DNA of 64,000 nucleotides from Salipiger bermudensis HTCC2601. Lineage in GTDB: Bacteria; Pseudomonadota; Alphaproteobacteria; Rhodobacterales; Rhodobacteraceae. The notes below the pieces were generated by a model. That model saw nothing but the letters and a program-made list of their open reading frames with translations, searched no databases and was not told the origin of the DNA. The DNA is taken from positions 2,497,690-2,561,689 of the forward strand of contig NZ_DS022276.1 of the NCBI RefSeq assembly GCF_000153725.1, read 5' to 3'. Position numbers and translations under genes: made by a program. This document shows, piece after piece, positions 7,801 through 16,178 of the stretch (position 1 is its first letter; each line of letters opens with the position of its first letter).

Positions 7801-10458
7801 GAGGGCCAGGCGCAGTTCGTGCCGATGCCATCTGCGGCCGGCGCGCATGGCACGTTCGCGGTGCAGCCGGACGGGACCTGGACCTACACGCTCGACAACG
7901 ACCAGCCGGCGGTTCAGGCGCTGACCTCGGGCGGCCGGCAGCTCACCGATACGGTGACGGTCTCGACGATCGACGGGACGACGCAGCAGATCACCGTGAC
8001 GATCAACGGCACCGACGATGGTGCGCAGATCACCGGGACGGCGGTGGGGACGGTCACCGAAGACACCCATCTCACGACCTCCGGCAAACTCGATGTGACC
8101 GACCCGGATGCGGGGGAAGCGGCGTTTGTGCCGATGCCCTCCGCGGCAGGCGCGCACGGCACCTTCACCGTCGATGCGGACGGAACCTGGAGCTACCAGC
8201 TCGACAACAGCCAGGCAGCGGTTCAGGCGCTGGGGCCGAACAGCGCGCCGCTGACCGACACGCTGACGGTGACGAGTGTCGATGGGACCAGCCATGTGCT
8301 CACGGTGACCATCTCCGGCACCAATGATGCGCCGGGGCTGACGGCGACGACGGCCTCTGCGACGGAGGACGGCGCGCAGGTGACCGGCAGCTTGCCGGGC
8401 ACGGACGTGGATACGGGCGACAGTCTGAGCTACGCGGTGACCGGCGCGACGCCGGCGGGCTTCACGCTGGATCCGGATGGCAGCTGGAGCTTCGATCCTT
8501 CGAACGCAGCGTATCAGTCGCTTGCGGAGGGCCTGGGTCTTCCGGTGCAGATTGCGGTGAGCGTGACCGACAGCGCGGGGGCGACGACGGCCTCGACGCT
8601 TACGATCACGGTGACGGGTACGGACGACCAGCCGGTGGTGGCTGGCGCCGTGACGCTGCCGGGCGGACCTGAGGACCAGACGCAGGTGATCACGGCGGCA
8701 CAGCTTCTTGGCCGGACAACGGATGTGGACGCGGGCGATGTGCTGTCGGTGTCGGGCCTCCCGGTGGCGGATCACGGCACGTTCTCGCAGAACGCCGGCA
8801 GCAGCTTCACCTATCATCCCGAGCCGAACTACAACGGCCCGGTGGCGATCAGCTACGCGGTGACGGACGGCACGGGGCCGAGCGTTCCGGCGAGCGCGTC
8901 GATGGTGCTGAGCCCTGTGGGCGACCCGGCGGTGATCACCGGTGGCGCCGGAACGGTGACGGAGGATGTGCATGTCACCGGGGGCAACCTGACGACCGGC
9001 GGGACGCTTGGGATCACGGATCCGGATGCGGGCGAGGCGGCGTTCACGCCGGTGACGGCGGGTGCGGGGCGCTATGGCAGCTTCACGCTGGATGCTCACG
9101 GAGCCTGGACCTACACTGCCGACAACAGCCAGGCAGCGGTTCAGGCGCTGGGGCCGAACAGCGCGCCGCTGACCGACACGCTGACGGTGACGAGTGTCGA
9201 TGGGACCAGCCATGTGCTCACGGTGACCATCTCCGGCACCAATGATGCACCGGTCGTCAGCCACGGAGACCTAGGCAGCACCAATCAGGATCAGCCGCGA
9301 AGCTTTACCGAGACCGAGCTGCTACAGAGTGTGCAGGCCACCGATGTCGACACCGGGGATACGCTCAGCATCAGGTCGGTGAGCGTCGATCCGCAGTTTG
9401 GCTCGTTCAGCCAAGGGCAGGGCGGCGCGTGGGAGTTCCACCCGGTTGCAGGAGGCATGCATGACAACATCCCCGTGCAGATCGTGGTGCGTGACAGCAG
9501 CGGGGCGACCAGCACGGCGAGCGCAGATCTCAACGTCTCGCCGCTGCCACAGCCGACACAGGTGCAGGGCGTCGGTACGCAGCACCTGACGGGCAGTTTC
9601 TCCGGTACAGCCGGTGGCTGGCGGATCGCGACGCCCGGTGGCGGCAGCGTCGTGACGTTGCAGGGGCAGTATGGCACTCTGACGATCAATCCTCAGACCG
9701 GGCATTTCGATTACCACTACAACCCGGACACGGCGGTTATCAAACACGGCGGGAGCGAGGCGGTGCCCGGGCTGCATACCGATCCCTTCACTATCATGCG
9801 CCATGGCCAGATGGTCGGCGATGCCGAGGTCGTGGTGAAGATCGACGTGCAGAGCGTCCACGGCAATAGCGGACACCATATCGACCACACGACGCTTCAA
9901 GGCATCACCCTCGTGCCGGTCGCGCCCTCACAGCCGGACGAACCTGACGACTCCACGGTCGAGAGCGTGACCATCAGCCCAATTGCCGACGACGCGGCTG
10001 GCCTGCCGGATCATAACGGGCTCGATGCCGCCGCACTGGGCGTGGCGCAGGATGCGGTCGCGCCTGCCGAGCCTGATCACCTTGCAGCGGAGCCGGACGA
10101 CGCAGGTGCAGCGCCGCATCCGTCGCCGGGGCTTGCGGACCACGGCATAGGGGCGACATCGGAGCCAGAGCCGGACACAATGGCGCCTTACCTGCAAGCG
10201 GTCGGTGGCGGCGCCCCTCCGCCACAGGCCGACGTCGATCATGGCACGTCTGCCTATCTCGACAGCCTCGGCGTCAGCCCGGCCGATCTGCCCGACCCCG
10301 GCCAGAACGGCGTGCCCGACGATCCGGGGCTGCTGCCCGATCCGGCGGGGCTCGAGGCCGAGCACCACCCCGATCCCGAGGCGCATCACGATCTCCCAGT
10401 CGACGATCCGGTCGACGACCCAAGCCTGCCCGACCCCATGGACGACAGTTCCGGCTGA
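4873..10458 (+). CDS. Giant secreted repeat protein: proline-rich 28-residue repeats plus VCBS/cadherin-like domains
   Basis: 1861 residues, preceded by a strong ribosome site (GAGGAGG, 4861-4867). Residues 1-170 are a unique proline-rich head without a Sec signal. Residues about 170-942 are 28 tandem copies of a 28-residue unit of the type KGPDVPPPTLGNDKTPPLTP, about one third proline. Next come two VCBS domains (about 7709-8330), a cadherin-like pair (8331-8930), a third VCBS (8931-9250) and another cadherin-like unit. The last 300 residues are rich in Asp, Pro and His and contain PYLQAVGGG and AYLDSLGVSP. No RTX nonapeptides (GGxGxDxxx) and no LapA-type retention module are seen. As the last gene of the secretion operon it is almost certainly the cargo; an adhesin or matrix role is inferred from domain type. 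Confidence 0.9.
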   Translation: MAGSDPDTPIGVTKGAGSEQQVREEIFGWFYQTPEGLVPVPEEAGDGAAMGDTGEAQDPVRCFVLPHAALGGVATHGPGAGSSLTPAPLPTPLSPDLHRPLTDIGVEVTQNHLVVPEHVLPHLPAVLPYLPPLVATPGPGAHLGTGPETPDQVETPSEKPAPGAMPPQRGPDVPPPTLGNDKTPPLTPDPLVAPPLKGPDVSPPTLGNDKTPPLTPDPLVAPPLKGPDVPPPTLGNDKTPPRTPDPLVAPPQKGPDVPPPTLGNDKTPPLTPDPMVVPPLKGPDVPPPTLGNDKTPPLTPDPLVAPPLKGPDVPPPTLGNDKTPPRTPDPLVAPPQKGPDVPPPTLGNDKTPPLTPDPMVVPPLKGPDVPPPTLGNDKTPPLTPDPLVAPPLKGPDVPPPTLGNDKTPPLTPDPLVAPPQKGPDVPPPTLGNDKTPPLTPDPMVVPPLKGPDVPPPTLGNDKTPPLTPDPLVTPPLKGPDVPPPTLGNDKTPPLTPDPLVVPPQKGPDVPPPTLGNDKTPPLTPDPLVTPPLKGPDVPPPTLGNDKTPPLTPDPLVTPPLKGPDVPPPTLGNDKTPPLTPDPLVAPPLKGPDVPPPTLGNDKTPPLTPDPLVVPPQKGPDVPPPTLGNDKTPPLTPDPMVVPPLKGPDVPPPTLGNDKTPPLTPDPLVTPPLKGPDVPPPTLGNDKTPPLTPDPLVVPPQKGPDVPPPTLANDKTPPLTPDPLVTPPLKGPDVPPPTLGNDKTPPLTPDPLVTPPLKGPDVPPPTLGNDKTPPLTPDPLVTPPLKGPDVPPPTLGNDKTPPLTPDPLVVPPQKGPDVPPPTLGNDKTPPLTPDPLVTPPLKGPDVPPPTLGNDKSPPLTPDPLVAPPLKGPDVPPPTLGNDKTPPLTPDPQVVPPLKGPDVPPPTLGNDKTPPLTPDPMVVPPQKGPDVPPPTLGNDKTPPLTPNYIAQVSGDDTGSVTEDTAQTTGGKLDVTDPDEGQAQFVPMPSAAGAHGTFAVQPDGTWTYTLDNDQPAVQALTSGGRQLTDTVTVSTIDGTTQQITVTINGTDDGAQITGTAVGTVTEDTHLTTSGKLDVTDPDAGEAAFVPMPSAAGAHGTFTVDADGTWSYQLDNSQAAVQALGPNSAPLTDTLTVTSVDGTSHVLTVTISGTNDAPGLTATTASATEDGAQVTGSLPGTDVDTGDSLSYAVTGATPAGFTLDPDGSWSFDPSNAAYQSLAEGLGLPVQIAVSVTDSAGATTASTLTITVTGTDDQPVVAGAVTLPGGPEDQTQVITAAQLLGRTTDVDAGDVLSVSGLPVADHGTFSQNAGSSFTYHPEPNYNGPVAISYAVTDGTGPSVPASASMVLSPVGDPAVITGGAGTVTEDVHVTGGNLTTGGTLGITDPDAGEAAFTPVTAGAGRYGSFTLDAHGAWTYTADNSQAAVQALGPNSAPLTDTLTVTSVDGTSHVLTVTISGTNDAPVVSHGDLGSTNQDQPRSFTETELLQSVQATDVDTGDTLSIRSVSVDPQFGSFSQGQGGAWEFHPVAGGMHDNIPVQIVVRDSSGATSTASADLNVSPLPQPTQVQGVGTQHLTGSFSGTAGGWRIATPGGGSVVTLQGQYGTLTINPQTGHFDYHYNPDTAVIKHGGSEAVPGLHTDPFTIMRHGQMVGDAEVVVKIDVQSVHGNSGHHIDHTTLQGITLVPVAPSQPDEPDDSTVESVTISPIADDAAGLPDHNGLDAAALGVAQDAVAPAEPDHLAAEPDDAGAAPHPSPGLADHGIGATSEPEPDTMAPYLQAVGGGAPPPQADVDHGTSAYLDSLGVSPADLPDPGQNGVPDDPGLLPDPAGLEAEHHPDPEAHHDLPVDDPVDDPSLPDPMDDSSG
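5381..7699 (+). repeat. 28 tandem copies of an 84-bp coding repeat
   Basis: The GCCCGGACGT word recurs every 84 bp from 5381 to 7649, giving 28 in-register copies with only scattered substitutions (Lys or Arg; Leu/Arg/Met/Gln; Ala/Thr/Val at fixed columns). A higher-order period of 252 bp (three units) is visible: the block beginning at 5521 recurs base for base at 5773. This points to recent slippage or unequal recombination. The last copy breaks into unique sequence at TPPLTPNYIAQ. Confidence 0.97.
8203..8330 (+). repeat. 128-bp exact repeat, second copy at 9121-9248
   Basis: The second half of the second VCBS domain (from DNSQAAVQALGPNSAP to the TNDAP end) is repeated without a single difference, synonymous sites included, 918 bp downstream in the third VCBS domain. 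The identity ends where GCG becomes GCA. Confidence 0.9.
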
Positions 10459-10506
10459 ACCGCAAACCGGCGCGCAGCCATTGCGCCAACATTCCCAGGG
10501 TCAGGA

Positions 10507-10551
10507 CACGTTCTCGTTCTGCGCGTCACTCAGCCAGAAAAGATCAGTCAT
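10507..10551 (-). pseudogene. 5' stub of an IS5-type transposase gene
   Basis: Reading the minus strand from the ATG at 10551-10549 gives MTDLFWLSDAQ followed within a few codons by a stop. This start matches the typical beginning of IS5-family (IS427-like) transposases of alphaproteobacteria as I know them. Only about 15 codons remain. The stub lies between the secretion operon and the left end of the IS21-type element. The match is short and from memory. Confidence 0.45.
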
Positions 10552-10630
10552 GTTCACCGCTCGTTTTCGAGCCATGAATCACGCTGAGAGGCGTAAATTG
10601 TCAATCGGCAGCGAACTTTGACCCCCTTCC

Positions 10631-10651
10631 GGCGTCCAATAATGACCCCCT
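10631..10651. repeat. Subterminal transposase-binding repeat of the IS21-type element
   Basis: This 21-bp segment, starting GGCGTCCAA and ending TGACCCCCT, recurs inverted at 12987-13007 with one mismatch. The two copies lie 12 and 21 bp inside the element ends. Multiple end repeats of this kind are typical of IS21. Confidence 0.85.
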
Positions 10652-10716
10652 CGTTTGGCACAGCTTGCCCGGGGCGGCGTAGCCCCTAAGTCGCGCAGCC
10701 GGCTCGGGCAAGCTGA

Positions 10717-11418
10717 TCAGGCGCGTGTCTTAAAGCGCCAGCTCTCGTTGCCGGTTTCGATGATGTCGCAGTGGTGGGTGAGGCGATCCAGAAGCGCGGT
10801 TGTCATCTTTGCGTCGCTGAAGACGCTGGGCCATTCACCGAAGTCCAGATTGGTGGTGACGATGATCGAGGTGCGTTCGTAGAGGCGACTGATCAGGTGG
10901 AACAGCAGTTGCCCGCCTGTCTGGGCGAATGGCAGGTAGCCAAGCTCGTCGAGGATCACGAAGTCCATCCGACAGAGGAGATCGGCGATGCGCCCTTGCC
11001 TGTCGTCGCGTGCCTCGGCATCGAGCTTGTTCACCAGGTCGACGACGTTGAAGAAGCGGCCCCTCTTGCCGCTGCGGATGCAGGCCCGGGCAATCCCGAC
11101 AGCCAGATGCGACTTGCCGGTCCCGGTGCCACCGATGAGCACGACGTTGCGCTGCTGCTCGAGGAACTCCGCGCTGACGAGGACGCGCACCAGCGTCTCA
11201 TTGACCGGCGTCTCCTCAAAGTCGAACTCGTTGACTTCCTTGGCAAGTGGCAGCTTCGCGATGGTCATCTGGTATTTGATCGAGCGTGCCTGCTTCTCGT
11301 TGATCTCGGCATGCAGAAGGTCGCCCACGATCTGCTGAGGTTCGTGTTGACGCTTCACCGCGGTCGCGATGATCTCGTCATATGCCGCCCTCATTCCGTA
11401 GAGCTTGAGCTGGCCCAT
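10717..11418 (-). CDS. istB: IS21-family helper ATPase IstB
   Basis: 233 residues from the ATG at 11418 ([16 protein letters not shown]); a longer upstream frame exists but overlaps istA further. It is an AAA+ ATPase with Walker [12 protein letters not shown], Walker [13 protein letters not shown] and sensor region [12 protein letters not shown]. IstB helps the transposase choose and join targets. The reading frame is intact. Confidence 0.93.
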   Translation of the reverse strand: MGQLKLYGMRAAYDEIIATAVKRQHEPQQIVGDLLHAEINEKQARSIKYQMTIAKLPLAKEVNEFDFEETPVNETLVRVLVSAEFLEQQRNVVLIGGTGTGKSHLAVGIARACIRSGKRGRFFNVVDLVNKLDAEARDDRQGRIADLLCRMDFVILDELGYLPFAQTGGQLLFHLISRLYERTSIIVTTNLDFGEWPSVFSDAKMTTALLDRLTHHCDIIETGNESWRFKTRA

Positions 11419-12937
11419 CGCGTCAGAACCTTTGATCTTTCCATGATCTCGTCTCCTGAGCTGTCGTAGCGGGTGCAATCGGCACCGGCTGGCAGCGTAG
11501 CGCAGCGCGTCCGCGTGGTGATTGTCAGGGGTGGCGCGGGTTCCCGACGGCGCGCCAGAATGTTGAGAACAACGGCGGAGGAATGCACGCCTTCCTCGAG
11601 CGCTTCAGCGCACGCTGCTTCGACAGCATCCAGCCCATCCGTCAGAACCGCGCTGAGAACATCCACCATCTGCCGATCGCCATTGGGTGCTCTCCCCAGC
11701 TTGCGCTGGACCCGCCGCATGGCAGGTGGCAGCTCCCACTCCTTGAAGGGGGCGCCATTCCGCAAGGCGCCGGGTTTCCGTGCGAGCACGGGGATGTAGT
11801 GCAGCGGGTCGTAGACATCTTTGCCACGTCTGAAGACGCGCGCATGCTCACCCACGAGCTTGCCATCCTGCCAGAGCTCGACGCGTTCAGCATAGGCGCG
11901 GATCTCGACGGGACGGCCGACGGCATGAGCCTCGACCGAGTAGCGGTTGTTGTCGAACCGGACGAGGCAGGTCTTCGAGACCGAGGCCGGCACCGCATGG
12001 TATCCGTCGAAGGGGCCAGCATAGGGCACAAGGCTTGGGCGCTCAGCCTCGAGACGTCCCAGGTCGATCGCTCGCGCAGCTCGGGGTGCGGGTGGGACTT
12101 GGCCCAGGCCAAGCAGCGATCTCGCAGCCAAGCATTCAGTTCGGCAAGGCTTTTGAAGCGCGGTCGCGGCACGAAGAAGCGCCGGCGCACGACACCGACC
12201 TGGTTCTCGACCTGGCCTTTCTCCCATCCCGATGCAGGCGTGCAGGCCACCGGATCGACAAGGTAGTGCCCGCACATCTGTTGGAAGCGGCGATTGTAGG
12301 CACGCTCCCGGCCAACGAAGATCGTCTCCACCGCTGTCTTCATATTGTCGTAGATGCCCCGCGCACAGGCGCCACCGAAGAACGCAAATGCCCGGTCGTG
12401 TGCGTCGAAGACCATCTCTTGCGTCTCGCGTGGATAGGCCCTGACGAAGAGCATTCGACTATGGCACAGCCGGACATGAGCGACCTTGACCGTCATACTC
12501 ACACCATCGATCAGGACGATCTCGTGGCTCCAGTCGAACTGGTAGGCTTCTCCAGGCGCGAAGGTCAGCGGCACATAGGCGGAGGCTGATGCCTCACGTT
12601 CCGACCTCGCCCACGCCGCAGCATAGCGCCGCACCGCATCGTATCCGCCTGCGTAGCCGAGGACCTGCAACTCCTCGAACAGACGGATGCGGGTGAGCCG
12701 GTCGCGCTTGGGCTTGCGCGCGTTCTCCTCAAGCATCCGATCAAGCTCGGCCTTCCAGGGACCGATCTTCGGCTGCGGCTGGACACTGCGCTCGTAGGTG
12801 AGTTCCGTCACACCAGAACGGATCACTTTCCGGACGGTGTTCCGCGAGACACGCAGGTCACGACAGATCTGCTTGATCGATTTGCCGTCCTGGAAATATG
12901 CCCGACGGATCTTCGCGATAGTCTCCACGACCAACAT
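11391..12937 (-). pseudogene. istA: IS21-family transposase IstA, frameshifted
   Basis: The start is taken at MLVVETIAKIRRAYF (12937), the usual IstA beginning. The first frame has the helix-turn-helix (IKQICRDLRVSRNTVRKVIRS) and the DDE-core pieces FDWSHE, GIYDNMKTAVE and WEKGQVENQ. Around 12050-12075 the homology jumps to another frame, continuing as IDLGRLEAERPSLVPYAGPF to the stop at 11391. A single-base indel is the simplest cause. A programmed frameshift is less likely because the break falls inside a conserved domain without an obvious slippery run. The C-terminal end overlaps istB. Confidence 0.85.
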
Positions 12938-13028
12938 CCCAAAATTGCTCCCGGTTGTTCCCAGGAGCATGATGACCATCAATGTAAGGGGGTCATTCTT
13001 GGACGCCGATCACCCCGCTACGGGGTCA

Positions 13029-14208
13029 GTTTTCCATGCCTGTTCACAGGCAGATGGTGAGATCGCTGGATCAGCCGATCGTGCTCGCACAGGATTTGCC
13101 CTTCCGCGGCGACCACGAGGCGATCGGGGTAAATCCGGAGGCTGATTGGTCTATTGGCGAAGGAGGCGCGGACGCTGTAGCGATTGCGCTCGAAGCTGAT
13201 CAAGCAGGTCGGTGACACGCGCTTGCTCTGCTCGACAAAGCCGTCGAAGGCGGGCGGCAATTGCATGAGCGCCGCTTGCTCCGAGCCCCAAGCATCCGCG
13301 ATGCTGCCGGAGAGGGTGCCATGGGGGATTTCGCGCCAGAACTCCATACAGCGCCGCTCCAGCCATGCGTTCAGCGAAGCAAGGTCGGGGAAGTTCGGCA
13401 TGGGGTTCCATAAGCGCGGGCGGGCGTCCTGGACGTTCTTTCCGACCTGACCCTTTTCCCAGCCCGCCGCCGGATTGCAGAACTCCGGCTCGAACACGTA
13501 GTGGTTTGCCATGGCCAGGAAGCGCATGTTCACCTGACGCTCTTTGCCACGGCCAACCCGGTCCACCGCCGTCTTCGCGTCCATTGTCCTCGGGCCAATG
13601 GCGGATCAATGAACGCTGTCGTAGATCCCACGCTCCGGAACGTCGCCTAAGACGCGGAAGCCGTGCCAGTGGGCATCGAACAGCATCTCGTGGGTCTGCA
13701 GCAAATAGGCTCGGACGAGGAAGGCGCGGCTGTGAGACAGCTTGATATGCGCGACCTGCAGCTTCTTGCGCTCTCCGCCAAGCACCGCATAGTCTTCGCT
13801 CCAGTCGAACTGGAAGGCCTCCCCGGGCCGGAACGACAAGGGGACGAAGATGCCGCGCCCGGTGGTCTGCTGTTCGCGCTGGCGTGCTACCCGCCATTTT
13901 CGGGCGAAGGCCGCAACCCGGTTGCAGGACCCCGTGTAGCCGAGCGCCACGAGGTCGCCATGCAACTGCTTCAGGGTTCGGCGCTGCTTGCGTGACTTTG
14001 CCGCCTCCGTCTTCAGCCACGCAGCAAGCTTTTCAGCGTAGGGGTCAAGCTTGCTCGACCGAGCCGGAACGTTGAACTTCGGCTCGATCGTCCCTGCTCT
14101 CAGATATTTCTTGATGGTGTTCCGCGACAGGCCGGTTCGGCGTGAGATCTCTCGGATCGGCAGCTTTTCCCGCAAGGCCATGCGGCGGATGACGTTCAAA
14201 AGTCCCAT
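13029..14208 (-). pseudogene. Second IS21-type IstA, truncated and with an in-frame stop
   Basis: It starts at MGLLNVIRRMALREKLPI (14208), with helix-turn-helix IREISRRTGLSRNTIKKYL and core piece FDWSEDY. After GIYD an insertion of about 36 bp containing TGA (13606-13608) precedes KTAVD, and the same frame then resumes with WEKGQVGKN and FDGF. The position that usually carries the catalytic Glu (QVEN) reads QVGK. The C-terminus ends abruptly at 13028/13029, the right end of the other IS21-type element. No matching istB remains. It belongs to a different subgroup from the neighbouring IstA. Confidence 0.88.
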
Positions 14209-14309
14209 GTGGATCACTCCGGAAACCCTCGCTGCAAGCTGCGTTGCGGGGAGGGTCACATCGGTCAATTCTCAATGGAAATTACGCGCTCTCCCGGCTC
14301 AGTTCTGGT

Positions 14310-14754
14310 TGGAAATCAACACGCCAGGCCCGCAGCGCGCCCCTCGTCGCCGAGTTTGGCAACTGGCTGCAGGCACAGCGCCTTCGGGTCTCGGCCAAGT
14401 CGCGCCTGGGCGAGAAGCTGACATACATCCATCGCCAGTGGGCCGGTCTGCAGACCTTCCTCCACGACGGCCGCGTCGAGATCGCCTCCAACGCCATCGA
14501 GAACCTGATCCGTCCCATCGCCCTGACGAGAAAGAACGCACTCTTCGCCAGACACGACGAGGGTGGCCGCACTTAGGCCCGCATCGCATTCCTGATCGCC
14601 ACCGCAAAGATCAACGGGGTGGAGCCCTTCGCCTATCTGAAGGCGACCCTCGAAGCCATCGCCGCCGGTCACCCGACCAGCACGATCGACGATCTGCTTC
14701 CTTGGAACTTCGCCCTGTCAAGCTGAACGGGCGTGGTGCGCAGACACCGCTTAC
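14310..14754 (+). pseudogene. 3' remnant of an IS66-family transposase with its right end
   Basis: The frame encodes the classic IS66 TnpC tail: APLVAEFGNWLQ, KLTYIHRQWAGLQTFL, NAIENLIRPIAL, then GGRT-stop-ARIAFLIATAKINGVEPF and IDDLLPWNF. The stop at 14574-14576 is TAG where the family has Trp (TGG), so it is a nonsense mutation. The coding part ends at 14726. Downstream, the sequence ending at 14754 is the inverse of GTAAGCGGTGTC, the typical IS66 terminal repeat start. Everything upstream of about residue 27 of this frame is missing. Confidence 0.87.
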
Positions 14755-14924
14755 CATGGTGAGACTGAGCGTTACATTGTGTCGAAGCGCTCGATCTGGC
14801 GGTGGACGCGCAACGGCATGGAACATGACCGTGTCGTCCTACATCAATCAGGGTAGCCTGCGGGCGCTTGCATCGGGTGACAGCTGGTCAGCCACGGCGC
14901 TGCGCGCGCCACCCGGCCGAGGGC

Positions 14925-15758
14925 TCAGCGCTCGATTTCCTGCGCGACCTGTCCGTAGGCGAGCAGGGCGAAGAGGCCAGTGCCGCCGAGGATGTTGCCC
15001 ATCAGCGTGGCGCCGAGCAGGGATGCCACGCCAAGCGGTCCGACCTCGCCGGTCAGCAGCAGCAGGAACATCTCGGCCGAGCCCGCGATGACGTGGGTGA
15101 AACCGCCCATCGCGATCAGGTAGGTGAACATCACGATCACCAGCACCGAGGCGCCGCGCGCCGAGGGCATCATCCAGACGATCGCCGCGACGTAGAACCC
15201 TGCGGGGACACCAAGCGTGAACGCCTCCCACGGGGTGTGCTCGGCGAAGTGGCGCGAGATCGCGATCATGCCCTGCACGTTCTCCGGCGGGATCGAGCCG
15301 CCCCACACCGCGAAGGCGATGGCAAGGAAGGTGCCGACGAAATTGGCCAGCAGGATCACCGCCCAGAGCCTGGCCGTACACCATAGCATCTTCGGCGTGC
15401 GCTGCACGAGCAGCGGCAGAATCGCGGTGAGCGTGTTCTCGGTGAACAGCTGCAGACGCCCGAGGATCACCAGCACGAAGCCCACGGAATAGCCGAGATT
15501 CTCGATGGCGGCCTGGTAGGGATGGCCTTCGAACATCGTGTGCAGGATGCCCTCGGCGAGGACCGAGGCGGTGATGCCCAGCCCCGCCGCCACGCCCGAC
15601 CACCAGAGCGAGGAGAGCGGGCGCTCGAGTTCCTCCACGCCCTCTTCGTGCACGATGCCGTAGACCGACACGGCGCTGAGCCCCTGATTGTCGGCGATGT
15701 CCCGCTTTTCCTGCTCGGACGGGTGGGGGGGCTTTTCGTGCGGGGCAGTTCTGGGCAT
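14925..15758 (-). CDS. Formate/nitrite transporter (FNT) family channel
   Basis: 277 residues if started at MPRTAPHEKPPHP (15758). A GTG at 15851 would add 31 Ala/Pro-rich residues unlike the family; neither start has a clear ribosome site. It has six hydrophobic spans with FNT landmarks: LFTENTLTAILPLL, LLANFVGTFLAIAF, GVPAGFYVAAIVWM and GATLMGNILGGTGLFALL. The N-terminal 40 residues are hydrophilic. Family members pass formate, nitrite, hydrosulfide or similar small anions; the substrate here is unknown. The 14755-14924 stretch after its stop holds nothing I recognise. Confidence 0.85.
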   Translation of the reverse strand: MPRTAPHEKPPHPSEQEKRDIADNQGLSAVSVYGIVHEEGVEELERPLSSLWWSGVAAGLGITASVLAEGILHTMFEGHPYQAAIENLGYSVGFVLVILGRLQLFTENTLTAILPLLVQRTPKMLWCTARLWAVILLANFVGTFLAIAFAVWGGSIPPENVQGMIAISRHFAEHTPWEAFTLGVPAGFYVAAIVWMMPSARGASVLVIVMFTYLIAMGGFTHVIAGSAEMFLLLLTGEVGPLGVASLLGATLMGNILGGTGLFALLAYGQVAQEIER

Positions 15759-16021
15759 CGGTGCGGGTCTTTCAATCTCTGGCGGGCCGCCATCGGCCCG
15801 TACGGCTGGCCTCGGTCGCGCCGCGGCGAGGTGAGGCAATGTTGCCGTCACAGGTAGGTCGGAGCGGGAGAAAGGGTATCGCTTATCGTGATGCAGATCG
15901 GTCTTTGCCCGGATTGAGACGGCAAGCGATAGGAGGGCCGCAGAAGCGGTAGCGTTTGGGGCCGTCGGTGCCCGAGCCGGGCCTGGGTCGTCTTCGGGCC
16001 CGCCCCGCAGGGTCGCGCCAT

Positions 16022-16040
16022 TGATGCGGCTGTCTCATGA
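16022..16040. promoter_or_regulatory. Predicted LysR box, site 6 (upstream of aldo-keto reductase)
   Basis: TGATGC-N7-TCATGA, one base off the dyad shared with five other promoters in 20-26 kb. It contains T-N11-A and ends 139 bp before the aldo-keto reductase start. The rest of the 15852-16178 intergenic stretch shows no gene. Confidence 0.5.
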
Positions 16041-16178
16041 GTGGATGTCGGAAGGCGCCGGTTATCGGCAGGGGGCAATGCTTCTAGATTGTGGCCAGAC
16101 GGTGCGGGCGCCCCCGGGCAAGTCCCCGTTCCGACCCGCGTTCAGGCCCGGCAGGGCCAGCAAGAAAAGGAGATCACC

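Larger units (their letters stand above)
10619..13028 (-). mobile_element. IS21-family insertion sequence (istA frameshifted)
   Basis: About 2410 bp bounded by TGACCCC at the left (10619) and its reverse complement GGGGTCA at the right (ending 13028). Inside each end lies a longer copy of the same signal (10631-10651 and 12987-13007). It carries istA then istB on the minus strand, overlapping by 28 bp including the stop codon, as in IS21. No clear target duplication is visible: left flank ...GCGAACTT, right flank GTTTTCC.... The boundaries are my inference from the terminal repeats. Confidence 0.85.

Noticed and set aside
5299-9264. A 1321-residue open frame on the minus strand, Arg/Val-rich and repetitive
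   Set aside because: It is the antisense shadow of the 84-bp repeat array. It has no family resemblance or ribosome site and runs opposite to a well-supported operon gene.
14755-14924. Possible small gene after the IS66 remnant
   Set aside because: Short frames there have no ribosome site or recognisable sequence.
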